The notes beneath the pieces were generated by a model that saw only the letters and a list, made by a program, of their open reading frames with translations, was not told the DNA's origin and did not search any database. A stretch of 64,000 nucleotides of DNA, taken from Pyropia yezoensis (lineage: Eukaryota; Rhodophyta; Bangiophyceae; Bangiales; Bangiaceae). The translations under genes and the position numbers were made by a program. This document shows positions 45,680 to 56,591 of this stretch, one piece after another (within the stretch, counting starts at the first letter, position 1; each line of letters begins with the position of its first letter). The stretch is from positions 17,504,354 through 17,568,353 of the forward strand of contig CM020620.1 of assembly GCA_009829735.1 (NCBI GenBank). Direction: 5' to 3'.

Positions 45680-46446
45680 AGCGGAAGCGGCAGCGGCAGC
45701 GGCAGCGGCAGCGGGAGCGGCAGCGGCAGCGGCAGCGGGAGCGGCAGCGGCAGCGGCAGCGGGAGCGGCAGCGGCAGCGGCAGCGGCAGCGGCAGCGGCA
45801 GCGGCAGCGGCAGCGGCAGCGGCAGCGGCAGCGGCAGCGGCAGCGGCAGCGGCAGCGGCAGCGGCAGCGGCAGCGGCAGCGGCAGCGGCAGCGGCAGCGG
45901 CAGCGGCAGCGGCAGCGGCAGCGGCAGCGGCAGCGGCAGCGGCAGCGGCAGCGGCAGCGGCAGCGGCAGCGGCAGCGGCAGCGGCAGCGGCAGCGGCAGC
46001 GGCAGCGGCAGCGGCAGCGGCAGCGGGAGCGGCAGCGGCAGCGGCAGCGGGAGCGGCAGCGGCAGCGGCAGCGGGAGCGGCAGCGGCAGCGGCAGCGGCA
46101 GCGGCAGCGGCAGCGGCAGCGGCAGCGGCAGCGGCAGCGGCAGCGGCAGCGGCAGCGGCAGCGGCAGCGGCAGCGGCAGCGGGAGCGGGAGCGGCAGCGG
46201 CAGCGGCAGCGGCAGCGGCAGCGGCAGCGGCAGCGGGGCGGGAGCGGCAGCGGCAGCGGCAGCGGGGCAGCGGCAGCGGCAGCGGCAGCGGCAGCGGCAG
46301 CGGCAGCGGCAGCGGCAGGCGGCAGCGGCAGCGGCAGCGGCAGCGGCAGCGGCAGCGGCAGCGGCAGCGGCAGCGGCAGCGGCAGCGGCAGGCGGCAGCG
46401 GCAGCGGCAGCGGCAGCGGCAGCGGCGGCGGCAGCGGCAGCGGCAG
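45680..46446. repeat. (GGCAGC)n hexanucleotide array, about 770 bp
   Basis: More than 120 nearly perfect units with occasional GGGAGC or GGGGC variants. Degenerate flanks extend to about 45560 and 46700. All six frames are open (poly-Ala, Gly-Ser, Arg-Gln, Leu-Pro, Arg-Cys), so the long frames here are not evidence for a gene. Confidence 0.95.
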
Positions 46447-47705
46447 CAAGAAGGGCCAGCGGGTGCGGCGGCAGGTGCGACGGCAGCTTGGGCAAGGGTG
46501 GGGGGGGCAGCAGGAGCGCCGGCTGTGACAGCAGCGGCAGCTGCGGCGGCACATGGGCGGGGGGGAAGGGGCAGCAGGAGCGGCGGCTGCAGCGGCTGCG
46601 GCGGTTTCGCCGGCAGCTTGCGTAGGTGGGGGGTGAGGGCAGCAGGGGAGGCGGCTGCGGCGGCAGCCAAAGCTGCGGCGGCAGCTATTGTAGGGGAGAT
46701 GGCAGCCGAGCCGCGACACTGTGGCGGCGGCCGCACCAAGAGATGGGGCGGCAGCGGGGGGGGATACGGGGTAGCGGGGGCGGCGGCAGCTGCGGAGGGA
46801 TTTAGGGCTGGCGGAGGAGGCAGCGGGCCAGCGGCAGCAGCGGAAGTGGCAGATATTACGGCACCTGCGGCGCGAGACAGGGCAGCGGGTGTGGCGGCGG
46901 CTGCGCCGTTGGCGGGAGCGGAGGAGCGGGCTGCAGGAGTGGCGTAAGTTGCGGCGTGGAGGAGGGTTGCGGGGCTGCGGCAGCCGCCGCAGAGCGAACT
47001 CGAGCGTCAGTGGGGGAGAAGACGGCAGTCGGGGGGGGCGCAGAGGACGAATGGGCTTTGCAATCTGCCGCGACGGCCAGTGTGCTTGGCGGGTGCGGTG
47101 GTACTGCGCCTGCCGCTTGTTGTGAAAAATTTCCTTCGCACTGATGCGCCAATGAGTGACACCCGTGTGATATTCAGGAATTTGTACTGAAAATACCGTG
47201 ATGCAGCGACCAATAAACGCAGCCTACACCTCGCCCGGCCAGGCCTGTCCTATCCTGCCGCTGCCGCGGCCGCCGCAGCCCCGCTGCTCCTTTCTCCGCC
47301 GCTGCTGCCCCCCCCCCCCTCGGCCAAGCTGCTGCCGCAGCTGCCGCCGCTGCGGCACCGACCACCACGAAGACGACGGCAGCGGCAGGTCGGTGGCAAA
47401 CCTTTCCGGAGGCCACGGTGGTGGCGGCGGTGACGGCTGCATGCGCCATGGCGGCGGTGGCGGCTGTTTAGGCGATAGCGGCGGTGGCGACGGTGGCGGC
47501 TATGGCGGCTGTGGCGACTGTGGCGGCTATGGCGGCTGTGGCGCGGTCACGGCGGTAACAGTGGCTCGCTTAGCACGCGGCGTGTCCAAGCACCGGACTT
47601 TTTTAACGGATAGCTGGGGGACCTGTTGAGCGAATGGAATGTGAGGAGGTTCCTTAGGGGGTGGAAGAGAGGCAAGCTCGTGTGGGCAACGACAGCTGTG
47701 TGTTC
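46447..47705. other. degenerate GCAGC/GGC repeats, no gene
   Basis: The hexanucleotide array decays through 46.5-47.0 kb. A second short-period repeat (GGCGGCTATGGCGGCTGTGGCGA, about 47440-47560) follows. Frames here are products of the repeats. Confidence 0.5.
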
Positions 47706-47757
47706 CAAGAAAAAAAAAAAACTCCTGCCCAACGGGGAAAAAAAACCTTTGTATTGA
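47706..47757 (-). repeat. right arm of the distant inverted repeat
   Basis: On the minus strand it reads CAAAGGTTTTTTTTCCCCGT then GGGCAGGAGTTTTTTTTTTT, matching 45424-45466. It lies 25 bp downstream of the stop of the Harbinger transposase relic, so it may be part of that element's 3' end. Confidence 0.6.
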
Positions 47758-47782
47758 TAATACGGCGTTTTCGCGCCAGCAC

Positions 47783-49221
47783 TCACAGGTAGGGCTCCAG
47801 AAGAGGGCCTCGCTCTTGGTAGATGTGCTCAGCCAAATCATTGGGAAGAGCAGTGTGGGCAGCCTGGTTGAGGACCTGCGTCCAGGCCTGCGCCGCCCGC
47901 AAAAATGCGTCCACATGCGACAGTCCAATACCATTAACGACAGGTCCAAGATGACTCAAAGGTGGGAGGGCGACACAACCCCAGCGCCAGGTGCCCCAAC
48001 CCCAGCGTCAGCACCTCCTCCCCCCCCCTACAGACCCTCCTCTTGCGCGCGCGCGCGGCGGCGGGACAGAACAGAGCCACGGTGCACCACCGTTACCATG
48101 TTGTGCAGAATAGAGACAGCCTTGCTGACGACAGTGATACGCTCCACCGACACATAGCGGACAGTATGCATCGCGATGTGCCAGCGCGCCGTCATCACAG
48201 CGTACAGTCTCTGAGCTTCCTTCCTCAGTGCCTCTTGCAGCCGGTTGACTACCCTCTTCTTCGCCGTGTCAGGGTGAGCATTGGCACTCACAAAAAAAGC
48301 TTAGTTGGGATAAATCTTGTCCACAAGGTAGTACAAAAGCGAGCGCACCCTGCCGCCAATGGTAAAAGGGTCGTCCCTGGGATGCCAGAGACCAGCCGTG
48401 ATGACCTGGTACAGTGGCGATTGCTGCAGCACGTTATTGTCGTTCATACTCCCGGGACAGCCCACAAACAGGTGCCATATATACAGGTCCCCGTCGCACA
48501 CAGTCTCCATAACAACAGATCGCCGACCTTTCCGGTTCTGAAAAGAACCCTGTATGTTCTTGGGACACGCACGCCACTCCCAGTGCGAGCAGTCCAGGGA
48601 GCCAATGCCCCCCGGCATGCCCCTCTCCGCGTTGCGCTTCAGCAAAACAGACAGCTCCTCAGCGTTGGGCTGGCGCAGGTAATCAGGTCCAAACAGGTCC
48701 ACCAAATGAAATACCAGATCACGAACAGCAATGTCGGTAGTGGATCGCGATATGCGGGAATACTCGTCGGGTCGATCAGTACTCTCGCCGTAGGCCAAAA
48801 CGCGAAAAGCAGCAACCAGCTTTTGAAGGGGGTGGGCACGCGGGCGCCCAGTGGCATCAATAGCCGGCCGAAAGCCAGGCCGGTGCTTAACAGCTAGGAA
48901 AACACGCACAGAAACAGATCGCGACACACGAAAGCGTCTCTCAAAGTCATCCTCAACGTACACAGGGGAATTGCCAGCCACGCCAAAAATAGTCAATAAA
49001 AAATTACGGAGCCTCTTCCCAAAGTTACGGTGCTTGATTGGCCGACGAGCGATAACAGATCCACGGTAGCGCCGCACCCCACTGTGGCGGGCAGCATCCT
49101 TGCGCGACCTCCAATGGTGCAGCACATGCAGGTGAGCAGCCACAGCCTCAGCAATGTCCAGATCCTCTGCGTCGCTCAAAAGGGCATCAACGTCCAGACA
49201 GAGCGGGTCGGTTTCAGTCAT
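47783..49221 (-). pseudogene. PIF/Harbinger transposase, copy 1
   Basis: From the ATG at 49221 (MTETDPL) 306 codons are open. After an N-terminal helical region (FERRFRVSRSVSVRVF, LVAAFRVLAYGESTDRPDEY) the nuclease domain shows IGSLDCSHWEWRACPKNIQG (first Asp), METVCDGDLYIWHLFVG and GSMNDNNVLQQSPLY (second Asp), as in the DDE_Tnp_4/plant transposon family. A TAA at 48303-48301 replaces the Trp usual after YPN. The same frame then continues (FFVSANAHPDTAKKRVVNRL, ALRKEAQRLYAVMTARW) to a TAG at 48030-48028. The C-terminus (LAEHIYQERGPLLEPYL, stop 47783) is in another frame. The position of the third catalytic Glu (family RKDVERAF) is Gln here. The copy is therefore inactive on several counts. 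Confidence 0.85.
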
Positions 49222-49399
49222 GGTGCGGAAAATAGGGGCGGGAACGTGACGGTCGCGACAACGGTAGCGATCCTGGCGGTGCCGACGACGATGGTCACGC
49301 CTCCTCCCCGCTCTACATTGCTGCGCATATGGGCCCACACCGGCAGTGTGGCCTAGGGTGGCCCGCCGGACCAATAAAATTCACGGATCGGGCGCCACC

Positions 49400-49585
49400 C
49401 CTTCCCATGAAGCGGGGGGGCCGCCGCCCCCCTCCCATCTAGCAGGGGGGCAATTCCCCCCCCCACGTCAAGCAGTGGAGCGCCCTCCTCCCCCCATGGA
49501 GCAGGGGGGCGCCCCCCCTCCCCCAATCGAGCGGGGGGGCCGTCCCTCCCCCCCCATCGAGCGGGGGGGCCGCCCGCCCCACTCC
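49400..49585. repeat. G-run tandem repeat upstream of Harbinger copy 1
   Basis: Units of about 33 bp alternate G(7-9) with short CCGCCC/CCTCCC and a TCGAGCGG or TCTAGCAGG word, about five copies. Strand-asymmetric G-runs could form quadruplexes. Confidence 0.7.
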
Positions 49586-51229
49586 CCACCACACAATCCT
49601 CTTGTGAGCCAACAAATAATCAGAATATCTCCCCAAGCGCCCGCTGGGCCATCACATACCCAGTAGATAGGCCAATAACAGTTTTGTACATCGCCTTACC
49701 AGCCGACGGTCGCACACGGCAGTGGACCCCACGAGAGCAACAACCGCGCACGTCACGCGGCCCGTCGGCTCATAATACGTGGCGAAACCACCAGCAACGC
49801 AACCATTCCGCACCCAGCGGCCTGCCCAGAGAGGGCGGGCTCCACACACGCCCTCCCAGTGGGCCATACACTGTCAAACATTGATATTTTTCCACACCAC
49901 CTCTCGCAGGCCACCACAGCACGCGACGCCCAGCCGGTCGCCCGTCCCCTGCAACGAAGCTGGGCCGCACACAGCGACACCCCCCCACGATGCGGAAACG
50001 CCATCACCTGGCACACCCGCCTTTCTACCCGTCGCACCTGTCGCGAGAATGAGGCGTGTCTGCCCTCATCACCGTGATTGCCATATGGGTGCACAAACGG
50101 CGCACCGATCGAAATGCAGACGCCACCAATCTTCATGACACATTCATATTAATAAAAAATTGCGCGACGGCGACGATATGCCATGTAGCCGATGCCCAAC
50201 CAGCCCGAAACAGTGGGGAATGGGAATGGGCACACCTCAAATGCCACCACGATGGGGTGACCCAGTTTCCATTCCCCAAGCGAGGCCCAAACATGCCCAA
50301 AGCCTCAGAGGACTTCCAGTAAATAGATGCCAAAGAATTTGACCTATGATATCTCAAATAAAATGGTTGACGTAGCTATGTGACCGCCTGATATAAGTTT
50401 TTTCATAGAAAAAAAATTGATAGCGTTTAAGGCCGATTCGGCGTCCAATTACGTACCATGTTTACATATTTCCGATGGAGTTGATGTGGTTGGATTTGCT
50501 CGAAGGGCACAGCCATCAATGTGGACTATCGCCCATATTAGACCATATTCGTGCCACGTATACGAAACGTGGCGCTGGAGACCAAACGTGGCACGAATCG
50601 GGCTGTTCATCAATGTGGGCGGACCAACCGAGGCCTAAAAGGGCACCAGGTTGAACGAGGTTCGAGAATAGAGTTACGGCACTGCGATATAAATTTATTC
50701 CAATAAGGATGCATAGATTCTTCAAGATCCGATAGTCCTGGCATTATCGCTCCACTAAAACCTCGTGTTATAGTTGAGTGATTGTCTGAGAACCAGCCGG
50801 CAAGCCATCGGAAGGGGCCATTGATTGGCTAAGAACGAGCCACATGACGCCCTCTTTTCCAGACACGGCAGTCGCATAGTTCGACAGATGATGAACTTTG
50901 AAATCAGGAATCCACAACAAGTCCGGCGCTCACGTTATTGAATCTGTCGACGTCTTCGTTTTCTGTTCTTCCATTGCTTATTGCTCATCTAGACTCTCGG
51001 CCATTGCGCCAGGATCACGGCCCCGGATCACAGTGAATCTGCTGGCACGTGGCGCGCTGACACGCCTCGCCGAGGACCCGCGTTAAATCGGCAACCATTA
51101 AAATCATCGGCCGCTGGGACGGGTAGCCTTGACGGAGAGAAGAAATCCTGCCAGGCTGCCATTTCATGGGCCCCTCCAGTCCCACCGAAGCATCATCAGC
51201 CTTGAGGTGCTTCGAAGCCTGGCCGACGA
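49586..51229. other. AT-richer non-coding stretch
   Basis: No gene is recognised. A short hairpin with 13-bp arms (ATTCGTGCCACGT) lies at 50547-50559 and 50586-50598. Confidence 0.5.
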
Positions 51230-51465
51230 GCGGGCGCGTGCGGAGCAGCTGGCTGACGAGGCGTGGGAGCGGGGCGGGCTACTGACGAGAGATGGGCGCG
51301 CGGCGAGTGGCTGACGAGAGGGCGGGGCCGGGTCGGGTGACTGACGAGGGGGGAGGCGCGGGGCAGGTGGCGGACGAGGGGGGGAGCGTGGGGCAGGTGG
51401 CTGACGAGGGAGGGGCGAGGGGCGGGTGTTTTACGAGGGGGGGTCGCCTGGCGGGTAGCTGACAA
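51230..51465. repeat. tandem repeat of about 36 bp, six to seven units
   Basis: Each unit contains GTGGCTGACGAGGG or a close variant followed by a G/C-rich spacer (GCGGGGCAG and similar). Copies are imperfect, and frames over it give repetitive Pro/Ser/His peptides with no meaning. Confidence 0.75.
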
Positions 51466-52643
51466 GGCGGGGACGCTTTCCCGCGACTTCCGCATGGAAT
51501 TGACTCATCTTCGAATATTGAGAGCGTGAAAGTGCGTTGGCTCGAGATACTCCTTGCTCTTGTGGAAAGACTCACAGCAGGCGTCACGGAACTGCTCAGG
51601 CCGATGCTCGCGCGGGGTCTGCCGACGATCATACATGTGGCTGCAGGAGGGGCGTCTGTGTTGCCGATTGGGCGCGAGGAAGTGATGGCCGCCATCTCAA
51701 TGCATGACAACCTTGCACGGTCGCCCGCGTTCCAGGCGTCGTCTCTTTCTACTAGCCTGAGAGAACCCTCGTGCGATGACCAGACGGGGCAATCGCGGTC
51801 GCTACCGTGCCGTTCAAACTGTTTCTGAAGTGTTCTTGTCGTGAACCACGAAGATACGGTTTGTTTTCTCTGCCGGTCGCGAAAGGATGCGCGACAGCAT
51901 GGGTCCTGCCTGAGAAGCTTGCTTCTCCAGCTTACAGAGGAAAGACACCCGAACCTCGGGGGCCTCGAGTGAATCCCCAGACCTCAGTCTGGAAAGTCTT
52001 GCATCCACGACACAGCGTCCATTCTACAGGCAGTCGTCGTCGTCGTCGTCCCTACAGCCCTGCTCCCGCTTCCTTTGCACGTTCGACGCTACCCACCGCC
52101 AAAGCTCTCTTCCTCCGCCTGGGAACGACGACTGCGCTGTGATCTCCCACGGCACGCCTCCTGCTGCTGCACCGGGTAACTCTGTGTACGCCAATGCCGT
52201 CGCAGAGACCTACAGTAGATTGCAAGTGAGATGTACAGCTTTTCGATCCTGTTTTCACCTCTGGCCTGGCTGTCTCACTCCCACTCCCATCCCGCTCGAA
52301 CAACGTCAGTGTTCGCTCCTTGTCTTCTTGTTCTTCTGTATCGCTGGCTGCTTGATTGTCGCAGGTGGTGGTGGCGTCTTTGCACGACTCGACCAGTCCA
52401 TCTTTGCTGCAGGTTGGGGAGCGAGTTAAGGTACTTGCCGGTTTTTGTTGGTGACGCTCGTTTGTAGTAGCGCTCGACGAACCGCACCAGCCCAATGTGG
52501 TATTATGCGGTGGCTCTTCTTCCGCATTCCGGAGAACTACCGCGCACGTACTGACATTTGTCGTGTCTCCTTCGTTTTTTTTTTCCTTCTCTGCGCCAGT
52601 TGACGTGCTTTACATTCTAGTCACAGCGTTGGCGTGATACAAG
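51466..52643. other. gap without a recognised gene
   Basis: Balanced composition. Short frames on both strands lack recognisable motifs. It ends at the start of Harbinger copy 2. Confidence 0.45.
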
Positions 52644-55034
52644 ATGGACGTGCGGGCCGGCGACGAGTCGACCAATGAGAATGAGGAGGCGTTGTTCGCG
52701 CTCTCGCTGCATCAGCGTCAAATCGTTCTGCATGCCTTGCGGCGCCGTCGACTGGTGGAAAAGCGCACATCTCGGCGCCACCATGGATCCCTTATTGGGC
52801 AAAAGGGTATCAAGCAGAGACACTTTGCTAAGGCTCTGCACCGCATGCGCCGTCAGTAATTTGGTGTCGACGGCCAGTCGCCCACCTAAGACGAGATCAA
52901 CTTCGAGCGTCGCTTTCGTATGCCTCGCAGACTGTTTCTGCGCATGTATGACAATATCAAGGATGAACATTGGTGGCAGAAGAGGCCGAACGCAATAGGA
53001 CAGCTGCAGGTGCACTCTCTGATCAAACTCGTGGCAGCTGTGCGCGTCCTGTCGTACGGTGACAGGCAGGATGGGATGGACGAGTGTCATGAGCTCAGCC
53101 AGACCTTTGTACACCACGCCGTGACTTGATCAATCTGCTTCATTAAAGAGAAATACCAAGCATTGTACCTTGGCGCCCCTACCGAGGAAGACCTCAAACG
53201 CATCATGAGGCGCAGTGCTGAACGGGGTCTACCAGGCTTCATCGGCAGTTTAGACTGCTCCCACTGGCGCTGGACTAAGTGCCCTGTAGCGTTTCAAGGC
53301 ATGTACCGGAAGGGTGGGAGACGGCGTTACAGAACAAATGTCCTTGAGACAGTTTGCCACGAAGATATGTGGATATCGCATATATTTGATGGGTCTCCAA
53401 GGAGCAACAACGATTTTAATGTGTTGGGGCAGAGTCCACTAATGGTCAAGGTGAACAAGGGGTAGTGGCCGCCCCGTGGGCTCGATATTATTGTGAATGG
53501 CTTCTTTTGACATTGCCCGTATTGTCTTGTTGATGGAATTATTCCTCGCTTCTCCCTTCTGGCCTCGCCGCACCCCAACCCCACCACTCCGCAGGAACGC
53601 ACCTGTAACCTGTTGCAGGAGGCCATCTGCAAGGATGACGAGCTCTTGTACGCTGTACTGACAGCTCGCTTGCAAATCGCTTTGTGGCCAGCATGTTCGA
53701 CGCACGTGTCGACCCCCATCCGAACCTCCAAAGCCATTGCAATTCTCCACAATATGGTTACAGAGCAGAAACGCAGCGGACGCATTTCGCAGTCACGACC
53801 GGGTTTTGTAGATATCGAAGGAGCGTCCGGCGCGGCCGATACCGCTGCGCCAGATGGTGCTGGCCCTGGAGCTGGCGAGGCAGGTGACGGTTCTAGTGGC
53901 GATGCTGGCCCTGCAGACGGCGGAGAGGCATGCCCTTTGCCTGACGTTGGCGCGGTTCCACCGCCTCCTGGCGTCGGCGGAGGTCTCGGCGGGGCTGGAG
54001 ATGACGGTACCGGTGGCGAAGCTGACGCTGCCGACGGTTGACAAGCAGGCCCTGTGACTGAGGGGGGCGGTGGTCGACCGCTTCCCGGTATTGGCTTGGG
54101 TGTCGGCGGGGTTGGAGGCCATGGTCCTGGTGGCGAAGCCGGCCCTATCGACGACGTAGAGGTAGGCCCTGTGCCTGAGGATGGCGGTGGTCTACCGCCT
54201 CCTGGTGTCGGCGCGGGCGTCAGTTGGGCTGAAGGTGTCGATCCTGGTGGCAATGCTGGCCCAGCAGACGGCGGAGCGGCAGGCCCTCTGCCTGTAGGTG
54301 GCTGTGGTCCACCGCCTCCTGGTGTTGGCGTGGGCGTGTGTGGGGCTGGAGATGACGGTACCGGTGGCAAAGCTGGCCCTGCCGACGGAGGAGCGGCAGG
54401 CCCTCCGCGTGAGGGTGGCTGTGGTCTACCACCTCCTGGTGTGAGCGGGGGCGTCAGCGGGGCTGGAGGTGACGGTCCTTGTGGCGAAGCCGGCCCTAAC
54501 GGCGGCGGAGACGTAGGCCCTGTGCCTGAGGGTGGCAGTGGTCCACCACGTCCTGGTGTTGGCGGGGGCGTCGGCGGGGCTGGCTGTGCCGGAGAAGATG
54601 TGATGGAGGGGCTTTTGAATGCTGGCCCTGCTGCTCTCCCTCCACCTGCAGGCGGCATGATGGTTCATGACCACGCTTGCCTCCCTCCAATCGCCGATGC
54701 AGGCATGGATGGAGTGGCTGTCGCTGGTCAGTCTGTCGCCCCGCCGGGCGCTTATGAAAACGGAGCAGGTGCGCCTGTGGATGGTGTTGGCACCTTGGGC
54801 GGGCACCCTGACAGCATAGACGGTAGTGATGCGGAAAAGGGATCTGAGAGAACTGGGGACGTTCCTGACGTGATTTATGACAACGGGGCTCCTGCAGAGG
54901 GGCAGAAGGCGCTCATGCGCATTCGGTTGGCATGGTCCAGTGCAGTGGACAGCCGTACGCACGTACCTTTGATGCATGCGTTGACGGCCCATGTCTGGGA
55001 GAATCGTGAGTGGGTCTTGGAGCCGTACTCGTAA
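52644..55034 (+). pseudogene. PIF/Harbinger transposase, copy 2, one frame with six stop codons
   Basis: From the ATG at 52644 a single frame can be followed for about 797 codons with no shift. Stops interrupt it at 52857 (TAA), 52887 (TAA), 53127 (TGA), 53463 (TAG), 53508 (TGA) and 54039 (TGA). Blocks align with copy 1: FERRFRMPRRLFLRMY, LVAAVRVLSYGDRQDGMDEC, IGSLDCSHWRWTKCPVAFQG, METVCDGD replaced by LETVCHEDMWISHIFDGSP, NNDFNVLGQSPL, YCLVDGIIPRFSLLASPHP and QEAICKDDELLYAVLTARLQ (the third catalytic Glu is retained here). After ILHNMVTEQKRSG comes a Gly/Pro/Val-rich repeat region, then a C-terminus (HALTAHVWENREWVLEPYS) that matches the end of copy 1. The protein is dead, but the frame is remarkably preserved. 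Confidence 0.85.
53830..54640 (+). repeat. imperfect ~60/120-bp repeats inside Harbinger copy 2
   Basis: Repeated variants of GGTGGCAAAGCTGGCCCTGC ... GGTGGCTGTGGTCCACCGCC ... CCTGGTGTTGGCGGGGGCGT encode Pro-Pro-Pro-Gly-Val-Gly and Gly-Gly-Ala-Ala-Gly-Pro motifs. The unit length keeps the frame, so the linker has grown without breaking it. Confidence 0.8.
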
Positions 55035-55373
55035 TAAGAGCCGTCGTTTTCCTATCACGGAGTTGTGGAAGGGCCCCTCTCTTACGGGGAACTGGGAGAG
55101 AGAAGGCGGAAGACTCAGGGTGGAAACGTGTACGGCTCGCCCAACATTGACGAAAGAACGTGGGACAGGGCTTGTACAATATACGGAGTGAACACGATCG
55201 CCACTGTCCAAGTGCCTCGCAGCGTTCCAATTTGCAGCGATGTACGACAAGAGAAGGACACGTAGCTGATGCGGGCTCGCCTGTTCAGAGGAGTGCAAGT
55301 GGAAACAGGGGTCACTGTGGCAAGACGGTTCCCCGGGTAGCCGGGGGCCGTAACACAAGAGGAGGCGTGAAGC

Positions 55374-55467
55374 CCGCACGCCCTTTCCCCCCGCCCGACG
55401 CCATAAGAGGCGACGCCGCCGCGTCTTCCTCCTTGACCGGCGGGTCCGGCACGTCCGCTGTTTTTCC
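55374..55467 (+). repeat. DIRS repeat A1
   Basis: Starts CCGCACGCCCTTTCCCCCCG and ends CGTCCGCTGTTTTTCC. It is identical to A2 except one base. Its last 12 bases form a perfect hairpin with 55477-55488. Confidence 0.9.
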
Positions 55468-55488
55468 ACATACCGCGGAAAAACAGCG
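55456..55488. other. perfect 12-bp hairpin at the end of A1
   Basis: CGCTGTTTTTCC, a nine-base loop, then GGAAAAACAGCG. It is present only at A1; A2 is followed by unrelated bases. It may mark the element end or a recombination site, or be a promoter-proximal structure. Confidence 0.7.
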
Positions 55489-55526
55489 TCTATCGGTCAT
55501 CGGTGGGCACGACGCGGCCCCGACTC

Positions 55527-56591
55527 ATGTCGTCGCTCTCGGCGGCAGCTCCCCTTGTGGGAAGCGGCTTGTTGGGCATTCTGCCCTGCCGCTCCGGCCC
55601 CGCCTCGGCGGCGACGGTTAACTTCAGAGCCATCGGCTCCACCCTTTGGGCGGCCCTGTTTCTGAGCCTGTCGTCTGTACTCACCCACGGCCGCCGAGTA
55701 GCGGGTGATGGTCGTGGACGCCGGGGTGGTGGCGCCGGAGCGGCTGGCGGCGGTGGTGCCGCGGCGGGCCGTGACGACGCCCAAGACCCCCCCCCTGCCA
55801 ACGACAACGAGGACAACAACGACGAAGGCAACGAAGGAGGCGGCGATTGCGACGGCAGCGACAAGGACGACGACGACAACGACGTCGGCCGCCGCAGAGG
55901 TGGCGGCAAGGGGGACGATCCGCCCCCGCCCGGTGACGACTCCTACGACGACTACAGTGACGACGACGTGGACGACGAGTACGACGGCAAGGCCAACGTG
56001 TACCGCAGCCCCTTCCACCATAGGGAGGTCTCCCGGGTGCAGGCGGCGCGCCCCGTGATCCGTGGGTTTTACGTCCCGCCTGGCGGCAGCCCGCTGCTGC
56101 GTCGCCCGGGGCCGTTTGACGTCGTCGGCGACACGCGCTACGCGCGCGTGCAGGCCATGGTGCAGGGCAAGGCGGCGCACGAGCTCGAGTTCGTGTACAA
56201 CGAGTGAGCTTGGGTCCAGGCGCTGCACAACCGCATCCTCTCCAAGGAGCTCGAGCGCGAGGAGGCGGGCAAGAAGGTAAGCAGCTTTGACCGCGAGACG
56301 CGGTCGTGGCTCCACCAGCTCTTCTCCCTCACCTCGGCCCGGTACAAGGTCATCTCTCTCGCCACCCACGATGGACCTGCTTCGGAGACTCTCCGAGCGT
56401 TGGTCTTCGACAACGCGGACGACGGCGTCTACTGCCCCGCCTGGGACGTCTTCCAGAACGCCCAGACGGAGAGCTTCGTCAAGCAAGCCGCCAGACGCCA
56501 CGGCACCCGCCACGCCGCGGGCATCCGCGCCGACAACCCCAAGCCGCCCGCCAAGCCGCGCAAGGGGGACGGCTCCAAGCGGCGCCGTTAA
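55527..56591 (+). pseudogene. DIRS ORF1 (gag-like), TGA at codon 227
   Basis: From the ATG at 55527 the frame runs to a TGA at 56205-56207 and continues without shift to a TAA at 56589-56591 (basic end KPPAKPRKGDGSKRRR). It includes an Asp/Asn-rich low-complexity region (about residues 95-160) and then a more conserved part (VIRGFYVPPGGSPLLRRPGP; YARVQAMVQGKAAHELEFVY; after the stop FDRETRSWLHQLFSL). DIRS gag proteins are poorly conserved, so this call rests on position. Confidence 0.65.

Noticed and set aside
45354-46739. Very long poly-Ala, Leu-Pro and Arg-Cys reading frames on both strands
   Set aside because: They are translations of the (GGCAGC)n array; all six frames are open, so length is no evidence.
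47470-47560. Gly/Tyr/Cys-rich protein from the 47.5 kb repeat
   Set aside because: A short-period repeat of GGC codons without start or conserved ends, lying in the tail of Harbinger copy 1.
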